Shown piece by piece: positions 25,010 to 37,400 of a stretch of DNA of 64,000 bases. The first letter of the stretch is position 1, and every line of letters begins with the position of its first letter. The position numbers and the translations under genes were made by a program. Origin of the DNA: Pyrrhosoma nymphula (Eukaryota > Arthropoda > Insecta > Odonata > Coenagrionidae); contig OY754337.1 of assembly GCA_963573305.1 (NCBI GenBank), forward strand, positions 70,529,094 to 70,593,093. The letters are read 5' to 3'. The notes beneath the pieces are model-generated. The model did not search any database. It was not told where the DNA came from and saw nothing but the letters and a program-made list of their open reading frames with translations.

Positions 25010-25740
25010 GGCCATCCATCACGGTGCGTTTCGGGCTAATAGGTCCGCGGGGTGCAGGGAACTTTGGTGTCGTGGGCAGGACCCCGTCATGGGACGTACA
25101 TTTTGGCGTGGGATCTCATCCGCGTGAACTCTCTCGTATCTCTCTTCTCTGGCGTTCGTCGTTCATCTCCCGATGGGAAATGCAGCGGGGAGGCTATTAA
25201 CCCCTTTCCTCTCACTTCAGCGGCCCCTGGACCCGAAATAATTCGCGGAATGCAGTGTACGAATCATTTTTCCGCGGCTCCAGACGTCGAACGATGTTTG
25301 GAAGCGGCAAAGAGCGGTGACACGTCCGGGTGATGACGGCGGGCCCGTGAATTGCGATGAGGAAATCGGGAAATCTCCCTCAAAAACGAACGCATAGATC
25401 GAACCCCGGGTCATCAACGACCCATAATCCCTTGTGTGTGGGTGGGCTTGACCGTTCAGCCGGAAGGAACGACTTAACCGTGGATGGGCAGTTGAGCCCC
25501 GCGGCCTTCCGACCACCGAGGACCGGCGGGGCCTCTAGTTTCGCGTCCCTGAGCGGAGGCTCCGCTCGCGTTGTGTGTTGGAGTGGCCTGGTGTCTGGGG
25601 CATTCTGTATATAATGAATGGATGGGCGATGCGCTTGCATTGGTTGCAGCGAGACGGGAGGTGGGGTAAGAGGGAGGGATTTCGGGAGGGTTGTATATTT
25701 GTGTGTGTGTGTGTGTCGGTGGGAATTGGGGGAGGTGAGA
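25010..25740. other. GC/CpG-rich block
   Basis: This block is clearly richer in C, G and CpG than its surroundings. It ends in a (GT)n run at about 25700-25716. Several overlapping frames on both strands are open because of base composition, and none has a recognisable domain. It could be a promoter-proximal or exon-containing CpG-rich region of an unseen gene, or an old repeat. A B-box-like GGTTCAAATCTC (minus, about 25738-25749) sits at its right edge. Confidence 0.4.
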
Positions 25741-28065
25741 TTTGAACCTGCGACCCGGAGAGTAATTACCTGTCTTCGCGTGATTGATGATTTTTTGGAC
25801 GATTTTCACGCAAAACTGGAGGTGGGGAATCGTTTTATGTGGGTGCAGTTTAATGGCGGCCCCACCGAAATGAGCGCATGGTTGGTAATGAAATAGGTAT
25901 GGTACGCGATGATTCTTATTAATTTTCATCACTGGTGTTTCTAGTAGAGTTCGTGCACTGGCTGAAAGATTTTATTTTGGAAAAAATGAACTTTTATTCT
26001 CTTCTGATTACGTTTCCATGTTCAAATTTTTTATGTCTGTGTCCACATGAATTGTAATTGGTACATAATATTATTATGCAAGTTTTGCGAATGCTAATTT
26101 ATAATCGAGGCTGAAAACGTAGTTTCGATTTTATTACCTAATAAGGCCTTCTTTGCTACAAAATAAAATACTGTGATTTAAAGAAATTATAGCTTTGAAC
26201 TTATGCCTAATCTTTAATTTTTTTTGTCGTTGAATTCTACTTGTTAATGTCATTTAATGCTTTTTTATCCTTTCTCACCAAGTTTTTGGGTTAAAATAGT
26301 GTAATCTCGTGCCAGAAGGATATGATGACGTGGCCACACGTGTTTATATTTAAATTTCGTTTCCGTAGAAGGTGGGTTAATTTCTTTTCATTAATTTTGA
26401 ATCGCTGTATTAGTTTAAATTTAATTTCTACCTACGCTTTGATGACGTTGATGATTAGCTTGGAACCAAGCTGTATAAAAATTAGTTATGCATTGTATTT
26501 CAAGGTCCTGAAATTAATACGCTACGTTATCCCAAATTAGAGGTCATCCCGGAGGCCTTAGAGGGTGGATATCAGGTAAACCTTTTAATGCATACAGAAC
26601 TAACCAATGGGCTTTGTAATAATAAGGCAAGTGGGCAGTAATTATCTTCTTACATTCCAAGCAAATTGTAATTTTCGTCATTTGAATCTCGGAAACCGCA
26701 AAAACACAGGTAAGCATTAAGTGCTGATCTAAAAAATTCTCATCTCAATGGGAAATTGCCAGCGATAATAAGATGATTATAGAATTGGACCGCTCTCTTT
26801 CATTTACATAATTTTGAAAGGAAATATTTTGGCGTCAAAAATTGTTTTATTATAATTAATTTGATAAACGTTATGAAATTTATATATTTCAGTCATTAAT
26901 TTTGCAGCAAGTTTGGTCTTTTTACGACTGAATATGGATGTATTTGCATTAAATAACCATATTAAACAAAGTGACGGAAATCTGTGCGTGACCCATCAGG
27001 ATTGTATTCCCGTCAAAATGCGTGGAAATTAAATCGTTAATTTCCCTTTGCTTCCTTTTAAAGCATATTTCTTCCCGAAACATTGCAATTGCATTCTTTC
27101 TATTAATCAATTCAAAGCCTGAAACTCTGTGAAAGAAGTTTTTACCGGTTCATGTTTAAGGAGTTTAAATTATGGGAATAAATTTTACATTTTATCGTCG
27201 AGAATTCCATGAAGAAATAATTTTCAAAATTTCGATTTAGATTGGTGAAATATGAAGACAAAATAATTGATTCATTATAATAGGTATGATACCAAATAAT
27301 CCATTTGGAAGTAAATGAATTATTTGGGTTAATAGTAGGTTTATTTACGGTCCTGCACCAAGTTTCCTCTACGACGGGGAGTTTTCTATAACGTTTCCTT
27401 TATGAAACTATTTTTTGTCCAACGTTAAATCCCTTTTAAATCATCATCTTCGTCTTCCATTTTGAGGTCCAGAACTCTAATTACTCTCCTCCCTCTCCCG
27501 CCCTCACCCACCTCGTGTTGACACACCCGTTTTAGTGATTGAAAAAAAATATTTTTTTCGTATTTTTTTATATGACATTGTTTTTCCTATAATATTGGTT
27601 TGATGAAAGGCCTGAAGATATTTTTCGATCTGGATTATAACTTGATGAATGTATATTCAAACGGAACCCATATTGACCCAATCACGTTCTTGAAGTGAAC
27701 CGTTCCGGTGCTCGTTCCGCTGCTTTCCTCTGGTGCTCACGCGATGATCGACTTGCGTTCTCTGACATCCGAACGCATTCTCTGAAAATTAAGGAGTGTC
27801 TGCTCGCGGCGCGTTGGATGAAATATTGCGGAAGTGACAGCAGTCTTGGATGGAAGGAAGGAAGGTTTTGAATTATGCGTTGCGGGGAGGGCCTCTCAAG
27901 CATTTGATAAGATGTGCCCAATCTGTCCTTAACGCTTCGCCCTTCTCACGACTCATTGAGTCAAGCCTTTTGCCCCACCGTACCCGCATTGTCGCAATTG
28001 AGTCCTCCCTCCTCCCCACTCCTCTCAATCTGCCTCTCCTACATTATCCCAAAGGTTTTTGGATG
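25741..28065. other. AT-rich DNA, nothing recognised
   Basis: Apart from the weak tRNA-like B box at the left edge, I see no supported feature. The 79-codon minus frame at 27682-27921 has no recognisable domain. Confidence 0.5.
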
Positions 28066-28463
28066 AAAAAGTAAAAGAGAGGTGCTATTTCGCACTCGTC
28101 CGGCCACACCTTGAATATGCAGCGAGCATATGGGATCCGGTGCAGAAAGACTTAGTCTGGGAACTTAATGAAATACAAAGGAAAGCTGCGCGATTCGTCA
28201 AAAACTGCTACGGGCATACAGACAGCGTTACACAGATGTTAAACGAATTAGGCTGGGAGCCGCTAGAGACTCGGAGGCTGCGCGCTAGGCTTAGATTACT
28301 TGAACAATTGAGAATAGATGTCTTTCAGAGCGACACGGAGAACATCATATTAGAAACCCACTATATTTCCAGGTTCGACAGAAACGATAAATTAAGAGAG
28401 ATATTTTGCCGAACGGATAGGTTTGGGAATTCGTTTTTCCCCGGAACAATAAGGGACTATTAA
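28066..28463 (+). pseudogene. CR1/jockey-like RT polyprotein, C-terminal end only
   Basis: The translation begins VKERCYFALVRPHLEYAASIW, the conserved segment after the RT palm domain. It continues with NEIQRKAARFVKN, SVTQMLNELGWEPLETRRL and RLRLLEQLRID, and ends DRFGNSFFPGTIRDY before a TAA. These blocks are typical of the region downstream of the catalytic DD motif in CR1/jockey-type LINEs. The catalytic RT residues themselves lie upstream and are absent. The frame is uninterrupted over its length, so this insertion is younger than the other LINE pieces here. The usual ending FFPRTIRDWN is changed to FFPGTIRDY. The start codon predicted at 28059 is not a real start, because the join to flanking DNA is near 28066. 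Confidence 0.9.
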
Positions 28464-28535
28464 TTGCTAGGCGTAATTTCACTAGAGCGTTTCCTTTTTA
28501 TATGTAAACGGCTGGTGTCCTAACACCCCCCGCCA

Positions 28536-28582
28536 CACGCCTATTGAGGCGGCTTGCGGGGTAGTATGTAGATGTAGATGTA
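28536..28582 (+). repeat. LINE 3' hairpin and GTAGAT tail, copy 1
   Basis: CGCC-TATTGA-GGCG forms a small stem-loop. It is followed by GCTTGCGGGGTAGTATGTAG and GATGTAGATGTA repeats. This is the 3' end of the LINE whose coding end is at 28463. Two more copies lie at 28881-28944 and 33075-33142. Confidence 0.75.
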
Positions 28583-28786
28583 TCCCCTCCATACGGCCTT
28601 CCCGCACAATCTTCCATCCCTTTCATCCAGACGTATAAACGTATGAGAACGATTCGCGCTATTAAAAAGCTCACGGGTCCCAATGGCTTCGCTCGATCGG
28701 CAGATGAATGATGACTGCCCGGATACGAAAGTCTGCCGGGGATGTATTCTTCCACCCTCCCATCCCCCCCAGATTCTCCTCCTCTT

Positions 28787-29061
28787 ACAGCTCTCGCGAA
28801 GGCTCATGGCGTTCGGATGCGTGGCGTTTGTGTTGTCCGCGTCATACAAATTCAGTTTTTTTGAATGCACTCATGCATGGCCCCAATGCCCCCTGCCACA
28901 CACCCCGAAGGTGGCTTGTAGGGTATTTTGCAGATGTAGATGAAATGCCGTGCCTTCGCTTTCCCCTACGTCCCCTTTTCCCTACCCCTTCCACCAAACT
29001 TGACCCCTCCACGACGTCTTCTTCTGCGCATCCGAACGCCATAAGCTTTCGCGAGAGCTGT
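28787..29061. repeat. Inverted repeat pair (35-bp arms) around LINE tail copy 2
   Basis: Arms at 28787-28821 and 29027-29061 are inverse copies with two mismatches in 35, sharing CGCATCCGAACGCCAT and TTCGCGAGAGCTGT. The enclosed 205 bp includes the second LINE tail. The arms may be two opposed copies of one repeat or the ends of a foldback element. Confidence 0.85.
28881..28944 (+). repeat. LINE 3' hairpin and GTAGAT tail, copy 2
   Basis: CACC-CCGAA-GGTG stem-loop followed by GCTTGTAGGGTATTTTGCAG and ATGTAGATG. The layout equals copy 1 with different stem bases. No LINE coding sequence is recognised upstream, so this is a tail-only insertion or a SINE using the same tail. Confidence 0.65.
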
Positions 29062-31560
29062 ACCAACTTAATCCATCATGCAGCCCCACTGTGCCGTCGT
29101 GGACGAGTTCATTCCATTCGTTATGTTCTGGCCGGGGAAAAAAGCTAAAAATTGTTTCAGCCCGCATTAGTATTCAAGGGAGGTTCGGATGGAGAAATCA
29201 AAGAATTTTATTCCCGAAACTGGATTCTTCCCCCTTCTCCCCTTTCCTTTTTTTTGCGGGGGCCAGACGTCAGGATGCAAAATTGAATTCCTCCGTCTGT
29301 TGACGCGGCAAATTTATCGTAAACACGTCCCACCTGTCTTCACGTCCCTATTTTACGCCGTCAAACCATTTCCTGGCGGACTTATGACAATGGATTTCAA
29401 TGCACGTCGTTCACTTATTTTTTTCTCTTACTTCGGCCCTAATCCTCCACGCTGCCTGCCCCTCTTGGAGGAGTGAAAAAAATAATCCTATACCTCTTGC
29501 AAAATAGTGACTTTCCCGTCGTGTGACTTAAAATAACTTTTTTTTATACTCGCCTCCCTTATTTTCTGCGTTTTCGGGCCTTCCCCCGAACGTTATCCCA
29601 TTCGTGGCTGTCGTAATCCCGCTACCCCCTCCATAGTGCTTTCTTATGTCTCTCTCGCAACCCGTTCTTTCAGCCACCCACACTTGCACCGTCCGCCCAT
29701 TTCGAACTCCTTAAAAAACCTCCCTGTTTTCCTGCCTGCCTGATTTCATGGACACTTTGGCGAGCTTTCCGACGCGACCGAAACATCTCAGTGGTGAGCA
29801 ATGATTCCACGAGGAGGCTTTCCTATTGGCTGTCTCGTCGGAAAACAAATGATATTCCCGATCCGTTTGCATTCCGAACACGTCCCCTTTTTCTCATCCT
29901 TCCCATCACTGCCCTTTCCCCGCTTGCCAACGAACTCCGTTCCATCCACCACCCGCCCGCCCACCTCCTCTTCTTGTGGGCGAGAGAGGCTTTCCGAGGG
30001 TCTTCAGGGCTGCCAACCCGACGTGATCCTAAACGTCAGCGTGCGGCTCCACTGCTCCCTCTCGCTCTTATGCCCCGTCCACACTACGCACAGCGTACGG
30101 GCCATTTTACACATCGTAGTGTGGCAGAGAGCGCTTTGTGGACACACTTTCGTACCGTCGTAATTTTTCGTTCCTAACTGCACTATAGTTGTCGTCAGAA
30201 TCGTGGGGGAAACCTTAAAAAAACAAAGAGTCATTATCCAATCTGAACATTAAGCAGAGTGGATCCAAAAGGGCTGGAAGCTGTTTTACACCTACCAACC
30301 TCCCTGCTAGCCGCCGCTAGGGGGTCTGGCAGAAGTTATTGTGGTTTCAGAGGAAGATAGAGGCAGTAAGATGAACTCGCGTAGAAGAGCCGGGCATATA
30401 TGAGGAAGAAAGGAGGTTGCTAGGGAATTTATAGAGGAGACATTGGGTGAAAGGGGATGGTTATTGGTGAAAACAGTATGCTAAAGGCTGTGATACAGGT
30501 GATAATGTGGGGTAAACGGGGAAGGTAGATGAAAAGACTAGCAATTTTTGATGTGAGGACGACAGGTTGAACTCATAAGGGACAAAAGAGGTTGATGATA
30601 ACTGTGAGGGGGGAAGGGAGCAGTGTTAGATTGGCTTTATGCCATTAAACCATGCCATATGTGTGTGAGGGGCAATTTTGTTTAATTTTAAGTATCCGTT
30701 TAAATTGGACGTAACCGAGGAATAACTCGTGAATGGATGAAAACATATTGATGCTGAGAAAATTGAGGCGGGTGAAGTATTTACTGCTGAATGAGTAAGG
30801 AAGGGAGTAAATTGTTTTGAAAAACATACTCAAAATTGTTTGAAATCATGAGGAGATTGGTACTTTCGTTCCACATTTCTCTGCTGCTTGTTTATTGCAT
30901 ATTCTGCGGAGACCAGCATGCAGTTACGACGTTAATTTAGGAGGTTGTGTGAAGGCATATCTATAGTTTGCGTTGGATCATGCGATGGTAGTGCGAACAG
31001 CCGGCGCTCTCTTCCTTTTAACCTTTCACGCGCTCTCTCCCAACCCCACGCAGTTGACTCGGCGAAGAAGATGGAGGGCTTCGTCCGGGGGAAGGCATTT
31101 GGGGTTTCGCGTAGAATTGTGCTCTATACCCGTCGGTATTGCTGTGGTGGGCGGTGAAGGTTCCGACGAGGGATCTTCTGAGTGGGAGGTAGGCGGGAGA
31201 GGTGGCCGGCGTGGCTCAGAAGTGGGCTGGTTCCGCGGGGAGGTTTTTGGAATGAGGGGTGCTGCACGGGTTGTGGCCAGGGCCAAGTTTATTCATCGGT
31301 CGTGCCTCTCGGCGCTCCGTGTTTGCTCGCTATGCAGGGGGCGTGGCTCGATGTGTTTGTATGAAAATGAAGCGGCCGCAGAAATGCACGGGGTTCGGCG
31401 GCTTTCGACGTGAGAATCTCGCAACACGTCGCTGTCTGTCAACAAGTCCGCCGTTTTTTTCCATTTCGTTCCCAGTCCTTCCGCGGGTCTTTTCCGTGCC
31501 AAAAATTTGTACGTGCTGTAGTCTGCTATGTTTTGTAATTCTATTTCGGTCGAGCAATCA
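28945..31560. other. GC-rich block without identified gene
   Basis: This is a long stretch of elevated GC with many overlapping open frames on both strands. Their products are low-complexity (Pro/Ser/Arg-rich) and unrecognisable. A GCTGCCAACCCGACG segment near 30009 looks like the start of some hAT termini, but no partner was found. It may contain 5' exons or regulatory DNA of a gene outside the window; nothing proves this. Confidence 0.4.
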
Positions 31561-33074
31561 AGTCTCAGTCGTGTGAGATATTTTAAAAGGTTTTTTCCAT
31601 GATTGATGGATCTCACTTTTTAATGGGTGCGACATTTTATTGATGGAGGTATGTATTCCACGCGTTCTATCGATGTCGATGACTTGCATCATGTTTTGGG
31701 CAAGGTCTGATTATTAACTGGTGCTTTTTTCTCTTTTCCGAACTGATTGTAATTACTGTTAAATCATTCCTGTGTAGAGTAGTAAAAGCTTCCATGATGA
31801 ATCAGGCCAGTATTAAGACCATTTATCTACCTCTCTCAAAGATCCAAAAATTCTTTGCGATATCAAATCGCTATATTATCAAAAAATATTATTTTTCTCA
31901 CCTGTCTTCGATTTCCTCTCTCTATCTTGCCGGCGGTATCAAGTCCATCTTAGTAGGTAGTGCTTGACTGTACTCTTTCTCTTTGTTTAATAAACGTCAA
32001 ATTAAGCACAAATGCTGCTACGTTCTCTTTATTCAACTTTGGAGTAAAATTGTTCGAGAAACGTAAATTTCTTTGATCATATAATGTGTTCTTACATTAA
32101 TACATTTTTGCGGAAATGGCAATTATTTTCCTGTTGGTGTATAAGCTCGTCGATTAATTTATCGGTGGGTTTAATTAAATGTTTCGGTATTGAAAAAATA
32201 TTTTAAATTTTATAGTTATTAATAAAATCCTAAATCTTGTGCTTGTAATAGAATGAAACTATTGGGTTTTCCGGCATTAATTTTTAGTTGGTCATAACAA
32301 TTGCAGTGAACGAACGCAACTCTCAGCTTGTGTCAATAATAACAGCCTAACAAAATATTTCTGGTCATTAGGTGGTCATCATCATCAGTATGTGTTCTTC
32401 TTTGTAAGGACAATTTTAATTTGAAATTTTTAGATCATATGAGTTTCAGAATGGCAATAGAGGATATTATTTTAACTCCGCTTGACATCTCTAGAACCGG
32501 CAGAAGTGACAAAGTATGAGAGATGTATTGTCGAACAGTTTAGTACACCCATCCTAACATCTCATATGTCCTTGCATTGGCTCGTAGGATAATATTCACA
32601 TGTAAGCAGAAGCTATAATATAAGAGAGGTATATTGGGGGAGTTATCGCATTTTGTAATTTCCGTAATGATCGTTTATAGGGTAAAAATACAGATCAACG
32701 TCACTAGCAGCTTCCATTTTCCGTTTTTCCCGACAGAAATTTTAAAACAAATTTGTTAGTAAAGGAATTTATTTTTAGATTATAATATAAAATAGGCTCG
32801 AGATGCACATTAAGGAATGCTTGACACATGGCATCAAATTATCATAGTTGCATATATATGTTTACACATTAGACGCTAGATTTTGTGAAGCAATCATGTA
32901 AAGCTAAGTGGATGACACGCTGAAGGGAAGTTGACAAAAATTAGAACGATAAAATACAAAATCAGACACCTATTTTAAATTTTACTTCGACACTACCAAA
33001 TAAAATTCGTCAAGATGCCCTTGAAATACTCGTTAATCGTTATCGAAAAGTTCTGTAGTAGACGCTCTGATGTC
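31561..33074. other. AT-rich DNA, nothing recognised
   Basis: No supported feature. Composition returns to AT-rich. Confidence 0.5.
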
Positions 33075-33142
33075 AATACAGCCCCTTCCACCCACTATTC
33101 GGTGGCTCGTTGTGTAGTATGTAGACATAGATATAGATAAAC
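33075..33142 (+). repeat. LINE 3' hairpin and tail, copy 3
   Basis: CCAC-TATTCG-GTGG stem-loop followed by CTCGTTGTGTAGTATGTAG and ACATAGATATAGAT repeats. The layout matches copies 1 and 2. The tail is more degenerate and no LINE coding sequence is recognised before it. Confidence 0.6.
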
Positions 33143-34250
33143 ACCCCTTTCCTCCTCTGCCTCCCCTCTTTAAATCTCTTCCTCCAATCCGCACAGCCTT
33201 TTTGGCGGACCCCCACCGGCCCCCCACTTTGTACGCCATAAATTTCCTCGCCTCCTCGCGCCGCTCACATCACGCTTGGGAGGTGTTCATCGGAGACTGT
33301 TGAGGTGGCGCCACTGGTTTAAGGCCTTAACCAAGGGGAGCGTGTTCTGTCATTCCGCTCCAATTCCCACGTGGTGGTGCTGCTCTTCCCCTATCAACGT
33401 CCATCCTCCCCCGCCAACACCTCCCCTCAACCCTTCTCCCTCCCTTCCTCATCTTCACCCTTCTCTTTTATTTCTTCCGCATGCACCTCCAGTCCTCCCT
33501 GCTTCGTTTTATGTCTCAACCGCCCCCGCCCATGGACTTGAAAAAAAGGGATTCCGAATTCCTATAATTTAGGGTTCTTCGGGAGTCGAGATCGGGAAAT
33601 CGCATTTCCCGAAATCTTTGTTTTAATCGCTGAGATCATCGGTTATAGTGCCTCGCGTAAATGCTCATCAGTCGTGGGGAGTCCTAAAACTTCTCCCGCC
33701 CCCTCCCAGCATCCCACGTGACTCTAGGCTATGAAGCCCCTTTGCTTCCTCTGCAAGAATCCACAGCCAGACCATGTTTACACCCCGACTAACACCGCGA
33801 CTGCTACTTTTACCCCTCTACCATACCTCGAGAACACGAATAGGGTACACTAAGGGTTCTCAGATTCCTGAAACTTTTGATCCTTCGGAAATCAAGACCT
33901 GTATTTCCCGATAATGGTCTAAAATTCCCGAAATCACCTTTGTTATTTAATCTGCATATTTCATTAGTGAGAGTGACTGGAACAGCAACTGTTTATTTTC
34001 AGATAAGCCCGAAAGAGGGCGGAGCTATTGAGGCACATGGCCGGGATGCACGCTATCTTGTCATAGGGCTGATATGCACCTATATAGGGGCTGACGCAAA
34101 ATGAAGTATGACGAGTCTGGAGTGTATTAATAGGGACTACTAGAATTACATGACAAGTGCATCACATTGAAGTTTAACATCAAGTACATGACTGGTAGCA
34201 GTAGTTCTTTAGCCGATGGCTAAGAATATTTTGAACTGCCTGCCACCATA
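33143..34250. other. Pyrimidine- and GC-rich DNA without identified gene
   Basis: Strong C/T strand bias (about 33140-33520) makes spurious Pro/Ser/Leu-rich frames. The stretch around 33985-34110 has no recognisable domain. Confidence 0.45.
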
Positions 34251-34474
34251 AGGAGAATTGTGCTGGCGAAAGAAGCGTTCAGCAATATGAGGGAACTGAT
34301 CACGGCGACCATGGGTAAGGATATAATGAGGAGGTTGGTGAAGAGTTTTTTCTAAAGTGAAGCGTTGTATGGGGCAGAAACGTGGACTATGAGACTACAG
34401 AACGAGAATAGACTGCAAGGTTTCGAGATGCGGGTGTGGAGGATGGAGAAGTTGCGGTGAACGGAAAGGAAGTT
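34251..34474 (+). pseudogene. RTE-type LINE reverse transcriptase C-terminal fragment
   Basis: One frame reads RRIVLAKEAFSNMRELITAT, DIMRRLVKSFF, a TAA, then SEALYGAETWTMRLQNENRL, QGFEMRVWRMEKLR, another stop and TERK. This is the well-known segment downstream of the RT palm in RTE/BovB-style elements, usually RIALAKEAF...WSVALYGAETWT...EAFEMWCWRRML. The first stop replaces the conserved Trp of VWSVALYGAETW, consistent with TGG decaying to TAA or TGA. The piece is short, has two stops and no RT catalytic residues. It could derive from the same family as the endonuclease fragment at 2433-3636, but they are separate insertions. Confidence 0.87.
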
Positions 34475-37400
34475 TTAAAACGCGTTTTCGTTAATGCATT
34501 AAACATGTATAGACTTAATTAGAGTAAAAATCTTTTAAATAGCGATATACACGATTTGAACCTGCATTTTTCATTTATCTTGCCCCCCTCAAACGCCCGC
34601 CCCATGTAGGTACTTGGCAGCCATCATCGTCCACTCCTCCCGGGGATACCCCATCCAAGACCTATATTCTCCTTGGTGAATCTCGACGAAAGTCGGTGGA
34701 TGTGCGTCTTGGAATCCCTCCCTTCCCACTCTCCCAGCCCCATCCCGGGGTAATAGATCGTAAATCCCTGCGCCCATAAATTTTTGGCCGTAAATGATTA
34801 TAGGGGGCTGCGTGCTGTAAGTATGCCTTTAATCCGGGGGGTGGTGGGAGTAAAAATGACCTGTTTGAGACCCCTTTTGATCCATCCGTGCAGGACAAAG
34901 ATTGTGTGCTCCACAACCAGATCGTGACGTGCCACGTTGTGCTTTTGCTCATTGCAAATATATTTCCGCCTCGTTTGCGTTGTTTTCGGGGATGCTACAT
35001 GACACACAATGTAATAGTTTGATACTGCAGCCTATGATTTAATGGTACCCTTGTATGCGATAAGTTCATATATAAAGTATTGAGTTTTCCCCATCGTTTT
35101 TCGTTGTCTTTTTCCTGGGAATTAACAATCAATATGTCTTTTTATTTTTTGTAAATATTTTACCCTAAACGACTTACTGACTTTATCTGCGTTAAATAGG
35201 TCTAATTTATTTTTGTGCGTTTTATAATTGTTCTGATGTAGCACTGGCGTTATAATTTGGGGTGATCTAACCGTGAAGGTAGGTTTTAATCCTGTAATTA
35301 GTTAAAATCCTGTAGACTTTTACACGCGAAAGCCAATATCCACTTCAATTCTAACTTCAACCCAGCATACGCCTTACCTTTCGTCATGCCGTCCATAAAC
35401 ATATTCTCTTTCTCCCACTTTCCCGCTTACCCAATATCCTCCCCTCTATCACAGCCTTCAGCTTCCATTCGACCCTCATTACTTATTCCGACCATCTACT
35501 TTGTATCCTTCTTAGATATGTAAAATCCTGCCTATAGTATAAAATCTGTCAGAATCTCTATCTCTTCCCTTTTTATAATTGTAAACTATTGTGCGTTTTA
35601 GGTTTGGTTAACAGGTTTTTATGCTCTAAGATAAGTTTTTAGAATTCACTTCGTTTATCAACAGTGCTGGCGTTTCACTGTCAAATGGAAACAGTAGTTT
35701 TTTCATCAAGTCATTACAGAAATATCGCTATTCTATCATCCATGTTTGTTTAAGTTTTTTGAATATTTATTTTTTTCTTGTTCAAGTGTTTCGCTCATTG
35801 ACAGTTTTACCATTCGCATGTTTTCATTCTCTGATCGGAAATAGTCTTGAACTTTACTTGAGACGTAAAGTGAACTCAGTAGTGCGAGAAATTGCTCCTC
35901 ATTTCCTGCGAACACTCAAAAGCTAAGCCTTAAATCGCTATTTTTAATGTCAGCCGCGTGTCACCACGGCTCTTAAGTTTTCTTTCTCTCCGGGAGCAGC
36001 ATTCTGTTTCTTTAATGTTTTTTCTGTCGCCGAGCACGCTTGCTTAAACTTAACGCATCGCGCCGATATATTTTCTCCTCCTCTCGTCCCGCCTTCTTAT
36101 CCCTCGTAAAAGTTCTCCCTCTGCCGCCCCTCTCTTACTTTACTCCCGTATCCCCCTCCCCCCGTATAGACGTTGCCGTTGCTTACCCTTCATCATCCGG
36201 CGTCCCTTTAAAGCCGTATCCCCGCAGGGAGCCTCCTTTTATTGCTTGGGAATTAGGGTTAAGAGGCTGCCTAAACGCAGTATTTTTTATTTAAAGATGA
36301 CCTTCTTCCTCGTCCACAGTTGCGTCCTGATCGTTTTATCTCTCAGTCGTGTACGATTCAACACCTCGCTTTTCGCTCACCAAGTATCCTCCGCTATTTC
36401 TCTTCAATTGATTTTCTCCATTTAGATTTTTCGTTTTCGCCTGGGGAATGGTAATTATTATATGAAAAGACCAAAAACTTCCTTAAGAATAAGACATTTC
36501 TCCAAAATATAGAATTCAATAACTTAATATTCCTCCTATTCCTGTGTCAAGTTTTTGTGCCGCGTTTCTGTGGATCAACTGGCCAAGGGTGGAGTGGGAC
36601 ATTGGTTTGCCAAACTTGAACAGATTCATTACTATTTTGCTACCTAATTAAGTTTTCATCATGTTCATGAAAGGTTTTTGTTATATTTTATTCATTCCAC
36701 CCCTTCCTCTTGTTATCTCCTCTCCTCTCTTTGCTCCTAATTAACTGTTAAGGATTCTGAGGTAACGATCAGGTGAACTCAAATTGGATAATTTTGCTTT
36801 GAAGTGAACTTTGGAGACGCACCCCTCTTGTTTTTATTTGTGGTCTAAGAAATTGTCTCTCAGTGTTTACCCGTAAATGTATCTTTTTCACCAAGATTTA
36901 CTTTCTTACAGAGAACCTTATTTGATAATTAAATATTTATCTGGCCATGATGACTTCCATATGTGTACTTACTATCCACGCTTCCATTTGGCATACCGCG
37001 CTGATTTCGGAGGCTTCCCGCCAATAGGGAAGAAGGATTGATTCGTCAGCGAAGCGGCAGCGATACGTTCGATGAGTATCAAGCAAACAAAGTAGGCCTT
37101 CCCTATCCTGACATCAGCGTTGCAATGCTTGCGTGGAATGGGCATTACCCGCGCGCTGTTCCTTTTCCCGAACTTCCTCAACTCCACGGCCGTTGCGCAC
37201 CCAATCAAAACCCAGAGAGCAAGCGACGAGGTAATTCCCAATGTTTACTTCAGTTAAGTAACGAGAACATTTGATTATACCCAGCTCTAGAGAGGGAGGA
37301 GTAATCTATTCGTTATACGACTTCACCTTGCTCGAGACAACCGCAAGACAAACCTTTTCCGACGGCAAGCACCAGTTGTGTGTTGATAGCTTCTTTTCAA

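Larger units (their letters stand above)
28066..28582 (+). mobile_element. 5'-truncated CR1-like LINE, 3' end
   Basis: The element comprises the last 130 or so codons of the RT polyprotein (to 28463), about 70 bp of 3' UTR, a short hairpin and a GTAGAT-type microsatellite tail. Severe 5' truncation with an intact 3' end is the normal outcome of target-primed reverse transcription. CR1/L2-type LINEs characteristically end in a stem-loop plus short tandem repeat rather than poly(A), which matches what is seen. A target duplication was not identified, which is usual for CR1. Confidence 0.8.

Noticed and set aside
25738..25790. tRNA-like B box GGTTCAAATCTC on the minus strand
   Set aside because: The flanking T stem does not pair and there is no A box. 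Kept only as a note within the GC-rich block.
30009..30023. GCTGCCAACCCGACG as a hAT terminus
   Set aside because: No inverted partner or 8-bp duplication found within reach.
36972..37274. Minus-strand 89-codon frame with signal-peptide-like start
   Set aside because: No homologue recognised, both strands are open, and no splice or poly(A) evidence. Left as unsupported.
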